NCBI GenBank assembly: GCA_035610365.1
Contig: CM069434.1
Location: 98,072,806-98,136,805 of the forward strand
Length of the DNA: 64,000 nt
From: Aquatica leii
Lineage: Eukaryota > Arthropoda > Insecta > Coleoptera > Lampyridae
Reading direction: 5' to 3'
Shown: in pieces, positions 55,601 through 64,000 of the stretch
Numbering within the stretch: position 1 is the stretch's first letter
Layout: each line of letters starts with the position of its first letter
Notes under the pieces: model-generated
Seen by the model: the letters and a program-made list of their open reading frames with translations, nothing else
Databases searched by the model: none
Told to the model about the DNA's origin: nothing
Position numbers and translations under genes: made by a program

Positions 55601-58149
55601 AATAAACAACTTAAATTACATATTAACATAAAAGTGGAGGCCAAAATACCTGCATTTTTAAAAAAAGTTAACTAGGAACTGCGAACTAATCAAATCCACA
55701 AAGACCGTCATTTACTTTAGCACCAAACTATTGTCCGATAAATGCGATCGTGCTAAGCATAATTTGGAAAACATTGACTAATGTAACTGATATTACACAT
55801 ATACCTATATGAATTAATCTATTAAAAACCTACAAAATAAGTAGTTAACCTACAAATCTAACTTAATGATGATATAAAAAATTCTATTATTGAATGCGGA
55901 AACGCACACACTGAGCTACGGGACACAAGAAGTTATTGAAAAGTAACTATTAATGAATGGAAGAAAGGCTGAAACTGAAAATCGTATTTCACAATATTAT
56001 AACGTAAACTATTATAATTGTTAAAATCAAAAGTTCTGTTATTTGCGAAATCTTTAAGGCAAAACTAAAAATTTTTTTTTAAATTTTACATCGATCAAAA
56101 TTGTTCGTATTTTACAATAACCATCAAAGTGATCACCTGCGGATTAAAAATTGTTCCATACTGGTGATACGGTACATTAAAAAGACGTCAGTGCCTGACC
56201 ACTTTACGACGTCATTATAAAGACGTTTTTTTCTAAGACTTCTTTGGACGTTTCACGTCATATATCTTAGTGTGACTAGTTATTCACGTCATAATGACGA
56301 TATCTTGCCGGTTGTGAAGCAGTTTCGACGCGAAATTCAACTTCCCTATATTAATGTGTGTATATGTAAATAATAATGAAATAAAATAGTTGTTTTTAAC
56401 GAAAAGAACTTTCAATAACCCGTTAAAACAAAATTTAATTTACACTTGGATAGCCCCACGAAATAAGGAGTTGATAAATGCGTTATCATATGCCCAAATC
56501 TATGGCACAAATAAGATAAATGAAAAATAACCAATAGGAAACAAGTCTTGAGTGCAAAATATAAAGGCGCAACCTATCAAATAAAACCGTAAGGAATTCA
56601 AAGAGTAGCGACGTTGGTCGGCTGAAGGATAGATGAGCGTACTTATATCTTATTTTAATTATTATAAGCCTCTGATTGCACTACTTGTAATAAACCATCA
56701 TGGTTGTATTAAATAAATAAAGGAGATAATATGAAACATCATTAAAAATTCTACTGTTTTATAATAAGAGTGATGGTCAATGCATTTTGTAATATTTACA
56801 TTTTAACCATTGAACCTATTTGAATATTTTTGATTTTATTCGAAAGAACATTTTATGGACAGAAGTTTTTTGTTGAACCGTTTAGTTTAATATAAATAAT
56901 CTAGAGGACGTCATTTGCAGCGATTGCTCATTTTTGTAAAAAAACTAAAATACAGCAGTACTATTTTGTAACAAAATTTTAGCCGTCATAAAATTAGCAA
57001 AATTTGATTGAAAATCACATCACGATATCTCCATCCGTTCTCGATTTATAAGAAAAAACGTTAAAAATTAGAGTACCTCAATCAGGTCAAGCTACCTTAG
57101 CAAGAAAAACAAATCACTGCAATGGTTCAAAACTAGTTCATAGGCGTGTTTGAAGACCAACGCATCAACAAAACATCAGCAAACACAACTGACGGTAGAT
57201 TAACGACCGATTACTGAATATCGGAGTAATGATGGCGTTGGCAGTACATCAAATTGCCAGTAAATGCCCGTTACTAGAGCTGGTAAGAAAAAAATTAAAA
57301 AAGTAATTCAATGTTTGGAGTTAATGGGCCCTCACCGGTATTATACCTTAATGTTTATATGTTGTTTATTTATAACTGTTTACTTGAGTCTAAAAACTTT
57401 TACAGTAAAGTATTATTTAACGCTTTTTTTCATATATTTTATCAAATGGTGGTATAAGGAATTGATTTTAATATTTGTTATACGAAATATATTGAAAAAC
57501 ATCAGTACATTACGCAGTTCAGTTTACCGGTAAGTCAGATTTTTATAAGTTACCGTATTCACTAGCATATAAGACGCCCTCGCAATATCAGACGTGCCTT
57601 TGTTTCGAGAGTTCTAAATCTAGAAAACACTTAGCACGTGCGTACAGGACGCTGTAAATGAAAGAAAACAGCTTGTGTTAGAATACTTATAGAAGGAATG
57701 TAAGAATTGACGGGGTCTATTAATTGAACATTTGCCAACAAGTGACAGTCAATTTATTCTCTAGAAATATATTAATCAAGTACATGAGTTGCGTAGATAA
57801 CTTAGGTATATCAAAACCTAATCACTTTCATCATCGCTTGAACTGAGTTCAGTTTCCTGCTCATCCTCCTTTTCATCCGAAGCACATGTAGCGCCGACTT
57901 CTTTGCCTGTTAAGTCCTTGGTACTACAGCACTTTCGAAATAATTTAATAATCATCTCAACACCAATAGATTCGCAAGCGGACATCACCCACTTGGCAAC
58001 AAGGGGCAAAGGGCCTCTTTTTATGTTACCAGCTGGAGTTACAACCAAATCGTCGTCTGACAGCCAGTTATTGTCATACTGTCTTAGAACGTCCTTAAAA
58101 GTTTTGTTAATGCAAAGTTTGAGAGGTTGGAGCTGAGATTTTGTCACTT
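55601..58149. other. 2.5-kb insertion in the Penelope element
   Basis: This block separates two halves of the Penelope element. It carries a pogo-type transposase fragment at its right edge and otherwise unrecognised AT-rich DNA. ACGTCA/TGACGT motifs recur at 56180-56300. A segment near 56560-56640 has TATAAAGG and could be LTR-derived. An 89-codon frame at 57264-57533 is hydrophobic and unrecognised. Ends and target duplication were not resolved. Confidence 0.45.
57818..58147 (-). pseudogene. Pogo/Tigger-type transposase C-terminal fragment
   Basis: 109 codons: LQPLKLCINKTFKDVLRQYD, then LPLVAKWVMSACESIGVEMI, IIKLFRKCC, and an acidic tail SSSDDESD. This is the usual C-terminus of DDE_1 transposases (NKPFKDHLR...W...SFKKCGI...DD/E-rich). 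It is cut at its N-terminus, where Penelope sequence begins. No catalytic residues remain. Confidence 0.65.
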
Positions 58150-58716
58150 ATGTTGGAAACAAAAGGTAGAATAACAAAGTTTTGGTTAATAGTTGAATCA
58201 TCTGTTAAAGTAGGTCTTGTCTTTGGTCTAAGAAACTTTTTAATTTGTTCTTTATTAAAACCATTTCTTATAAAAACTTTCTTGAGGTAATTGTAATTTA
58301 TCTTGGTGACAAATTATTGTTGGACGATTATATAATGTGCGAATCGTCCCAAGTTTCTGAGCTGGGTGATGATGAGAATTTTTGTTTATGTATTGATCTG
58401 TATGTGTTGGTTTTTGATAAACTGAATGTATTAAAGTACCATCTGATTTTCTTTCTATTTTTACATCAAGAAAAGGTAAGGTACCATTAATTTCTTTTTC
58501 AATACTAAATTTTATGTTTGGATGTCGATTGTTAAAGTATTGAAGAAACATTTGTAGTTAATCTAAACCATGAGACCAAATTGCAAAAACATCATCTACA
58601 TATCTTAGCCATAATTTTGTTTTTTTTAAGGCAGATTTTAAGGCTTCTTCTTCAAAATATTCCATATAATAATTAGCAATAGATGGAGAAATTGGTGATC
58701 CCATTGCTACACCATC
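58150..58716 (-). pseudogene. Penelope-like element, piece 2: reverse transcriptase
   Basis: Minus-strand frames 58716-58558 and 58551-58255 read DGVAMGSPISPSIANYYMEY, then the catalytic LRYVDDVFAIW, then HPNIKFSIEKEINGTLPFLD, VYQKPTHTDQYIN and HHPAQKLGTI, the signature order of Penelope-like RTs. A stop lies between the two frames and one more frame change near 58250. The start of this piece abuts the LTR of element IV exactly before DGVAMG; the preceding part (NGEYYKQ) is at about 63285-63305. Confidence 0.85.
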
Positions 58717-58882
58717 TGTTTCGTGAAATAAACGAATTACTTCAAAGATTACTTTATTCAATAAAACACATGTTTATAGGTTAGTCGGAGTTCCGCCAAT
58801 CGTGGTTAGGAACCCGCGACCTGCCGTACCAACTACAACACATATGAAGGAACGTTTACATGTATATTTGAACACCTTTCCC

Positions 58883-60183
58883 TCAAAGATTGAGACGACG
58901 TTTGGGTTGAATTGGTCGTCCATATCTCGATCGTTTTGTAGTTAGTTGAGCCACATTTGGATTAACCTTATTAGGTATCTCTATTAACATGGGTGTAGTT
59001 ACATTGTTTTTATTTATAGGGGTGGTTACAATATTTGGACTAACATAGTCATCGTTTGCTATTGGGTACAGCTCAGGTTCAAGACGCAAATCATTATAGT
59101 CAAATTTGGTAATTGATAATTTCATTTGAGTCGTGTTGCGTCTAACGATTTTGTTGTTACATTCTTTCCTGACCCAGTATGACCTCGGTTCTTTCGCTTT
59201 TTCCAAGACGATCGCTTTAAACCAGATTTTATCGATTTTGATTTTTATTATTACCTTATCTCCCTTTTATAATTGGTTGGTGAGCTTCGAGTACGTTTGT
59301 CATACTGTATTTTTATTTGATGTTTTTGATCACATAAATACTTATAGGTGCGAGTCTGAATTTTTGGCTCTAATTTACTTTTTTCCATTGGCAGTTGGGT
59401 TCTTAGTAGTCCGCTGTTTAAAATTTCTGATGGTGAGGCTTTTAACTTAATGATCGGACTGTTGTTATATTCCATAAGTAGCTCTCTAAAATCTGATTTT
59501 TCCTCAAAACTCTTTCTTAAAATTTGTTTTCCTATGTTGACTGCTTTTTCTGCAAGCCCATTACTTTGGTGGTGGTGTGGTGAGCATGTAACAATTGAAA
59601 TTTCTTTATCGTTATAATATTTTTTGCATTTGCTTGAGACAAATGGGATGTTATCAGCTACAATGTACTGTGGATATCCAAATTTTGTAAAAGTATTCTG
59701 CATTGCGTCGATTACTGCTTCAGAACTCTTGTTTGGTATTGTACATAACTCTATCCAATGCGAGAAATGATCGACCAACACCAGGTACGGTTTAGCACCA
59801 AATTCGAGAATATCTGCACCTATTTTGTTAAATCTTAATTTAGGAACAGAGTGTGGTAACATTGGTTCTTTGAACTTATTTGGCATGAATTTTTCACAAA
59901 CTCTACATTTCTTGATAAAGTCGATAATGTTGTTGTTTAAATTGGGCCAGAAGAATAAGGACCTGGCTTTAGTTATTGTTTTACTTATACCAATGTGGCG
60001 CTTGTAAAGTAACTTAATCATGTCTTCTCTTAATTTTTCTAAAACCACAATTTTATTTTCTGTAAAGATGATACCTGCTTTTGCATATAATTCACTTCTC
60101 ATTTGATAGTATGGTTTCAGGTCTGATGTGTTTTCATTTTCTTTAGGCCATCCATTGTAATAGTATTCAAATATTTTAGACAA
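58883..60183 (-). pseudogene. Element IV integrase (two frames)
   Basis: The frame 60183-59251 (310 codons) has the zinc domain with LYKRHIGISKTITKARSLFF and CRVCEKF (the first His of the usual pair is Tyr), then the catalytic triad: Asp in IGADILEF, Asp in IVADNIPF and Glu in SNGLAEKAV. The frame 59206-58883 continues with the C-terminal tail KEPRSYWVRKECNNKIVRRN and ends RRLNL just before the polypurine tract. One frame change near 59230 divides them. It joins element cDNA to the host genome; this copy is likely inactive. Confidence 0.8.
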
Positions 60184-60201
60184 TACTTGATCTTTTGCAG
60201 T

Positions 60202-61187
60202 TTAATTCCTAAATTCAATTATTTTGTTATCGGTCATTGGCATATGTGTTGATACCGTGTGAACCATATCTGTCATTTCCGGATCGATGCTATCTGATTG
60301 TAGACTTGCCCTTGATAACATATCCGCAAAGTGGACTTTCTTTCCTGGAACATAATACACATTTACGGTATATTTCAACAGTTTTAGCCTTAATCGCTGC
60401 AAGCGAACTGACCCAATTTTACAGATCGCTTTTGTCATAATCGGGATAAGAGGTTTATGGTCAGTTTGCACATTAACTTTGGCGCAATATAGAAAATTAT
60501 GAAAGTACCATAGTAGATTGCTAGCAGTTCTTTTTCGGTCTGACTGTAGTTTATTTCATGATCATTCATTGATCGTGATGAACAGGCTACTAGTTTTAAT
60601 GTTTCATTATAATTTTAAAACATACAGCAACCTAACCCGTTTTTTGAAGCATCGCATTGCAGTATAATTTTCATATTTGGGTTAAATGAAACCAGGGATG
60701 GAGCTCTTGCTGCCACTTCTTTTAGTTTTTCAAAACATTCCTTGTGTTTCGGCAGCCATTGCCATTCTACATTATTTTTAAGCAGTTCACATAACACATG
60801 CATGTATTCAGCCATATTTTGGACATACCTTCTTATATAATTAAATGAACCTTTAATTCTCTGTAGTTCGACTTTGTTCTTAGGTTCTTCCAACCTGCAG
60901 AGTGCTTTGATCCTATTAGGGTCGATTTGCATTCCTTCTTTAAAAAATATTTGCCGCATAAATTTAACTTTGTCTTGAGAAAATTGAAATTTATCTTTGT
61001 TGAATTTGCCATTAACTTGTCGAGCTCGTTCGGCCATTCTTTTTACGGCAACATCGTGCTTTTCTTGGTTTGAACCTGCAATAAACATATCGTCGTGACA
61101 AATTATTAAGCTTTCTATGTCACCAAATTTTTTTTCAAGCTCGTCTTCAAATATGTCTTGAAAATTTGACAATCCGTAAGGGAGCAC
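60202..61187 (-). pseudogene. Element IV reverse transcriptase palm/thumb and RNase H
   Basis: Frame 61187-60615 has LPYGLSNFQDIFEDELEKKF, then the polymerase box as CHDD (residues 30-33) rather than the usual YxDD, then the thumb, and LQCDASKNGLGCCMF (RNase H start). Frame 60471-60202 has MQTDHKPLIPI and the RNase H end KKVHFADMLSRASL. The stretch 60472-60614 is readable only with breaks. The RT N-terminal half lies in the preceding frame. Confidence 0.75.
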
Positions 61188-61396
61188 GATGTATCTATAA
61201 ATACCAAAGGGAGTTGAGAAACAACATTTCCACGATGAGTTCTCATTAATTTCTATTTGGTGGTATCCTTCTGATAAATCGAATACCGAGAATACTCTTT
61301 TATTTACTAATTTAGCACATATTTCTTCAATGCTTTCACCTATTATGGGTTTACGAACAATTTGTTTATTTACATCGACCGGGTTTAAACATATTC

Positions 61397-62431
61397 TTAT
61401 CTTCCCGTTATTTTTTCGACAACTACTATACGATTTATACTTGCTTGTGCGTCTATTTCATCTACTTTAACGATTGCTTTCCTCTTTACCAGCCTATCTA
61501 ATTCATTTTTGAACTGATCCCTGATCGCAAAGGGTACTTTTGTTGGTGGATAACAAACTGTCTCGAAATTTTGTTGTGTTGTGATTTTACATTTATCTGG
61601 AAATCTCCCTAAACCGGTAAATATATCTAGATTATCATTTATAAATTTTTCCTTAGGTTCCACACGACTTCCTTTATGTAAATTATTTATTCTTTTGATT
61701 AACTTTAAGTTTACGCAGGTTTGACCACCTATCAGAACCTGAGTTGCCCCCTCAACAATTACAAAGTCCGTAAAAATATTTGTACTTTTGTGCTTAACAT
61801 TTAAGTTTACTGTACCTACTGGTTTTGAAATCGTACCTTCGAAAGCTTTTAGTACATACCTAGTTTTTCTTATATTGTATTCACGTTTAAACTCTTTAAA
61901 TATACTTAACGGAATGACATTTACGTCTGCTCCCGTGTCTAATTTAGATTTAATTTTAATCGATTCTATCTGTAGGTACTCTTCCCACAAATTTTCATGT
62001 TTACAATTTTTAACGTCACATTTACAAAATTCTACATTAATGTTTCTTACCATTATGTCACTCGAACTATCTGATTGTTCATCGTCAACATATTCTACGT
62101 TTTTTATTCTGCACGCCACTGCAAAGTAATTTTCTTTGTTACATTTTCTGCATCTTTTCCCATACGCTGGACACTCACGTGGGCCATGTGTTGTTTGACA
62201 CCTTCTACAATTAAACTTGTTTTTGTTTCTTTTCCCGATAGCACTTACTTTAGCTTCCGACGGGAATTGGAGATTCTGATTCTTGCTCTGTTCACTGGTC
62301 CTGCAGAAATGAATTGCCTTATCAAGTGTTAGTTTGTCCTGTCTCAGTAATCCTTCTCTCGTAGTTGGGTCGTAGATGCCCATCACAATTTTCTCGAAGG
62401 GCCTTGTCCTCTGCAGTTTCGTTCGAATCAA
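61397..62431 (-). pseudogene. Element IV Gag zinc knuckles, protease and start of RT
   Basis: 344 codons. Zinc knuckle 1 at residues 75-87 (CRRCQTTHGPREC); knuckle 2 at 94-107 has lost its His (CRKCNKENYFAVAC). The protease active site DTG is at residues 165-167 (KLDTGADVNVIP). The RT N-terminus follows (TKVPFAIRDQFKNELDRLVK, KAIVKVDE, NRIVVVEK). The frame ends before the RT fingers are complete; the continuation through 61390-61190 is in another frame. Gag and Pol appear as one continuous reading, as in Mag-clade elements. Confidence 0.8.
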
Positions 62432-62826
62432 GGGTATTGAAATTACAACTTTTTACTAAGTATTTGCAATCTGTTAAAAAATGTTCAAAGGATTCGCCTT
62501 CTTCTTGACACCTCTTCAAAAACTTGTACCTTTCAAAACACTCGTTTACTCGAGGGTTTACATATTTGTCAAGTAATTCCATCATGTACTTGAAATTGGT
62601 TTTCTCTTCTTCGGGAACTACAAAAGTTGTCATGATTCTAGCCGAGTTGTTGCCTATTATATTTCTTAATACTGCTAACTTTACTTTATCGTGGGATTCG
62701 TCTTGACCACTAGCCAATAAGTAGTCCTCGAATGACGCCTTTCAAAATTTCCACTAGTTCGCGGCGTCGTGCCCTTGTAAATCGAAATCCGGGGGTAACT
62801 TTACCAAATTTACGGATCCAGCCATT
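62322..62826 (-). pseudogene. Element IV Gag, N-terminal part
   Basis: The natural start is probably the ATG at 62826 (MAGSVNLVKLPPDFDLQG), 37 bp after the primer-binding site; two stops (near 62758 and 62745) interrupt it before the longer frame 62717-62322. That frame has the capsid-like LLDKYVNPRVNECFERYKF and EEGESFEHFLTDCKYLVKS segments. It forms the particle shell. A frame change near 62400 joins it to the zinc-knuckle part. Confidence 0.75.
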
Positions 62827-63030
62827 ATATTATATTTATTTATGGTTTCGTAGTTCTATTCCGACTGCGCCATGTTTCGTGAAATAAACGAATTACTTCA
62901 AAGATTACTTTATTCAATAAAACACATGTTTATAGATTAGTCGGAGTTCCGCCAATCGTGGTTAGGAACCCGCGACCTGCCGTACCAACTACAACACATA
63001 TGAAGGAACGTTTACATGTATATTTGAACA

Positions 63031-63278
63031 CCTTTCCCTCAAAGATTGAGACGACGTTTGGGTTGAATTGGGCGTCCATATCTCGATCGTCTTGTAGTTA
63101 GTTGAGCCACATTTGGATTAACATTATTAGGTATCTCTATTAACATGGGTGTAGTTACATTGTTTTTATTTATAGGGGTGGTTACAATATTTGGACTAAC
63201 ATAGTCATCGTTTGCTATTGGGTACAGCTCAGGTTCAAGACGCAAATCATTATGGTCAAATTTGACGCGATCTGAACA
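63031..63278 (-). pseudogene. Extra copy of element IV pol 3' end and LTR tip outside the 5' LTR
   Basis: About 235 bp directly outside the 5' LTR repeats the end of pol (YPIANDDYVSPNIVTTPINK ... RRLNL) and the polypurine tract, matching 58875-59109 with about four differences. At its outer end (63273-63278, minus-strand TGTTCA) only the first six bases of an LTR remain. So a second, almost fully deleted element copy stands in tandem, sharing the 5' LTR. Confidence 0.75.
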
Positions 63279-64000
63279 TATCTGTTTGTAGTATTCACCA
63301 TTAAACAAAAAGAATAATGTTGTCAAACAATGTTCAAATAACTTGATGGTATTATTATCAAACTGTCGTTGTAAAAGTTGTAAAGTAAAATGTTGTTGTT
63401 ATAAATGAATTACTCAAGCCAATATAAGGTTTCAGTATAGCATTTAAATACTTAGATAGTTCATAAGTTGTCGATCCAATACAGCTAACAATTGGTCGCA
63501 GAGGTGTATTTGGCTTACTTATTTTTGGTAATTCATAGAACCTTGGAACAAGAGGATCTTGTGGTGTTAGTTTCTTTATGGTTTCCGTTGATAAATTACT
63601 TTCTTTTAATAACTTTGTTGTTTATAATTAGAACATGTTATTTGGATTTTGAAGAAGTTTTATGTGAGTGGTGAGATCATTAAGTAAGTTGTTAGCTTTG
63701 TTAATGTATTCATTTTTATCCATTAACACAGTAGCTTTTTCTTTGTCAGCTGGTGCAATTATAAGATTATTGTTATTTTTAAATCTTTTAATGCTTGGTA
63801 TTCTGAACTGGTTAGACTCTTCTGTGGAAGTTTCGCTCTTCGGAGTATTCTGGTAGTTTCACATCTGATCTCGGCTGCTTCACGATCTGGAAGATAGCTG
63901 ATGATGGCTTCAATGTTGGAGATAATGTCCTCAAAAGGAATTCTTGAAGAAGCAACAGAAAAATCCAAACCTTTGAACAAGACAGAACGAGCAGTATCGG
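63279..64000 (-). pseudogene. Penelope-like element, piece 1: N-terminal part and RT fingers
   Basis: Minus-strand reading from the window edge: FEDIISNIEAIISYL, KSLTSSEYQALKDLK (frame 63980-63759), then IIAPADKEKATVLMDKNEY, DPLVPRFYELPKISKPNTPL and RPIVSCIGSTTYELSKYLN, ending LFNGEYYKQ at about 63285. This is the conserved run of Penelope-like proteins up to the DGVAMG box, which is found on the far side of element IV at 58716. Breaks near 63760 and 63620. The start lies beyond the window. Confidence 0.8.

Larger units (their letters stand above)
58717..63030 (-). mobile_element. Element IV: Mag-like Ty3/gypsy element inside the Penelope element
   Basis: Minus-strand element with 158-bp LTRs at 58717-58874 (3') and 62873-63030 (5'), ends TGTTCAAATATAC...CACGAAACA, one difference noticed between them. 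The primer-binding site TGGCGCAGTC follows the 5' LTR (62872-62863) and GAGGGAAAGG precedes the 3' LTR as polypurine tract. It contains gag, protease, RT, RNase H and integrase but no env. Candidate 4-bp target duplication is CATC (58713-58716) versus TATC (63279-63282), one mismatch. Pol style (retroviral-like DTG protease, K02A2.6-type integrase) suggests the Mag clade. Confidence 0.85.

Noticed and set aside
58700-58720. Perfect target duplication for element IV
   Set aside because: Only CATC versus TATC can be aligned, and the outer junction is rearranged by the tandem remnant, so a clean duplication is not claimed.

Overview
This window looks like arthropod (most likely insect) nuclear DNA. 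It is AT-rich, has short GT-AG introns of about 48-62 bp, and is dominated by layers of transposable elements typical of insects: Ty3/gypsy, Ty1/copia, Penelope-like, non-LTR LINEs, hAT, PIF/Harbinger and pogo-like remnants. I cannot name the species. No rRNA, tRNA or CRISPR array was seen.

Layout. 1-4.25 kb: a decayed Ty3/gypsy element (element I), split by a 490-bp solo LTR, whose pol carries an OARD1/TARG1-like macro domain and a CCCH zinc finger after the integrase. 4.4-6.85 kb: a broken gene of a family I associate with DUF7869. 6.9-12.6 kb: AT-rich DNA with a hairpin repeat, a LINE remnant, a Penelope-type inverted repeat with a hammerhead-like core, and a Harbinger transposase remnant. 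12.6-24.5 kb: a copia pol remnant (minus strand) split by a young 10.6-kb Ty3/gypsy element with gag, pol and env (element II, 13254-23848; near-identical LTRs, 4-bp target duplication AAGA). Element II has a macro domain between RNase H and integrase, and an envelope resembling chuvirus glycoproteins. 26-42.8 kb: two tandem, same-strand genes (A at 25993-27896, B at 38430-42695) for small secreted proteins that I do not recognise, separated by an R1-like LINE with a nested copia element, a pogo-like transposase remnant and LINE debris; intron 2 of gene B contains another LINE. 43-48.9 kb: mostly unrecognised AT-rich DNA with a diverged direct repeat and a MITE-like inverted repeat. 48.9-50.2 kb: a hAT transposase remnant. 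50.9-54.9 kb: an errantivirus-like element (III) with an F-type envelope remnant, no integrase, and a 5'-truncated LINE inside it. 54.96-64.0 kb: one Penelope-like element (minus strand) broken by a 2.5-kb insertion and by a Mag-like Ty3/gypsy element (IV).

Main points. Two unrelated Ty3/gypsy elements each carry an OARD1-type ADP-ribosyl-hydrolase-like macro domain, at different positions in pol. In one of them it is combined with a negative-strand-RNA-virus-like glycoprotein. This suggests that retroelements have repeatedly acquired a function acting on ADP-ribosylation. The second is the pair of host genes A and B. Their three-exon models agree in phase at every junction, and they share a C-terminal ISS-x-AI-x-x-LSGSGLGK signature and an identical 14-bp promoter-proximal motif.
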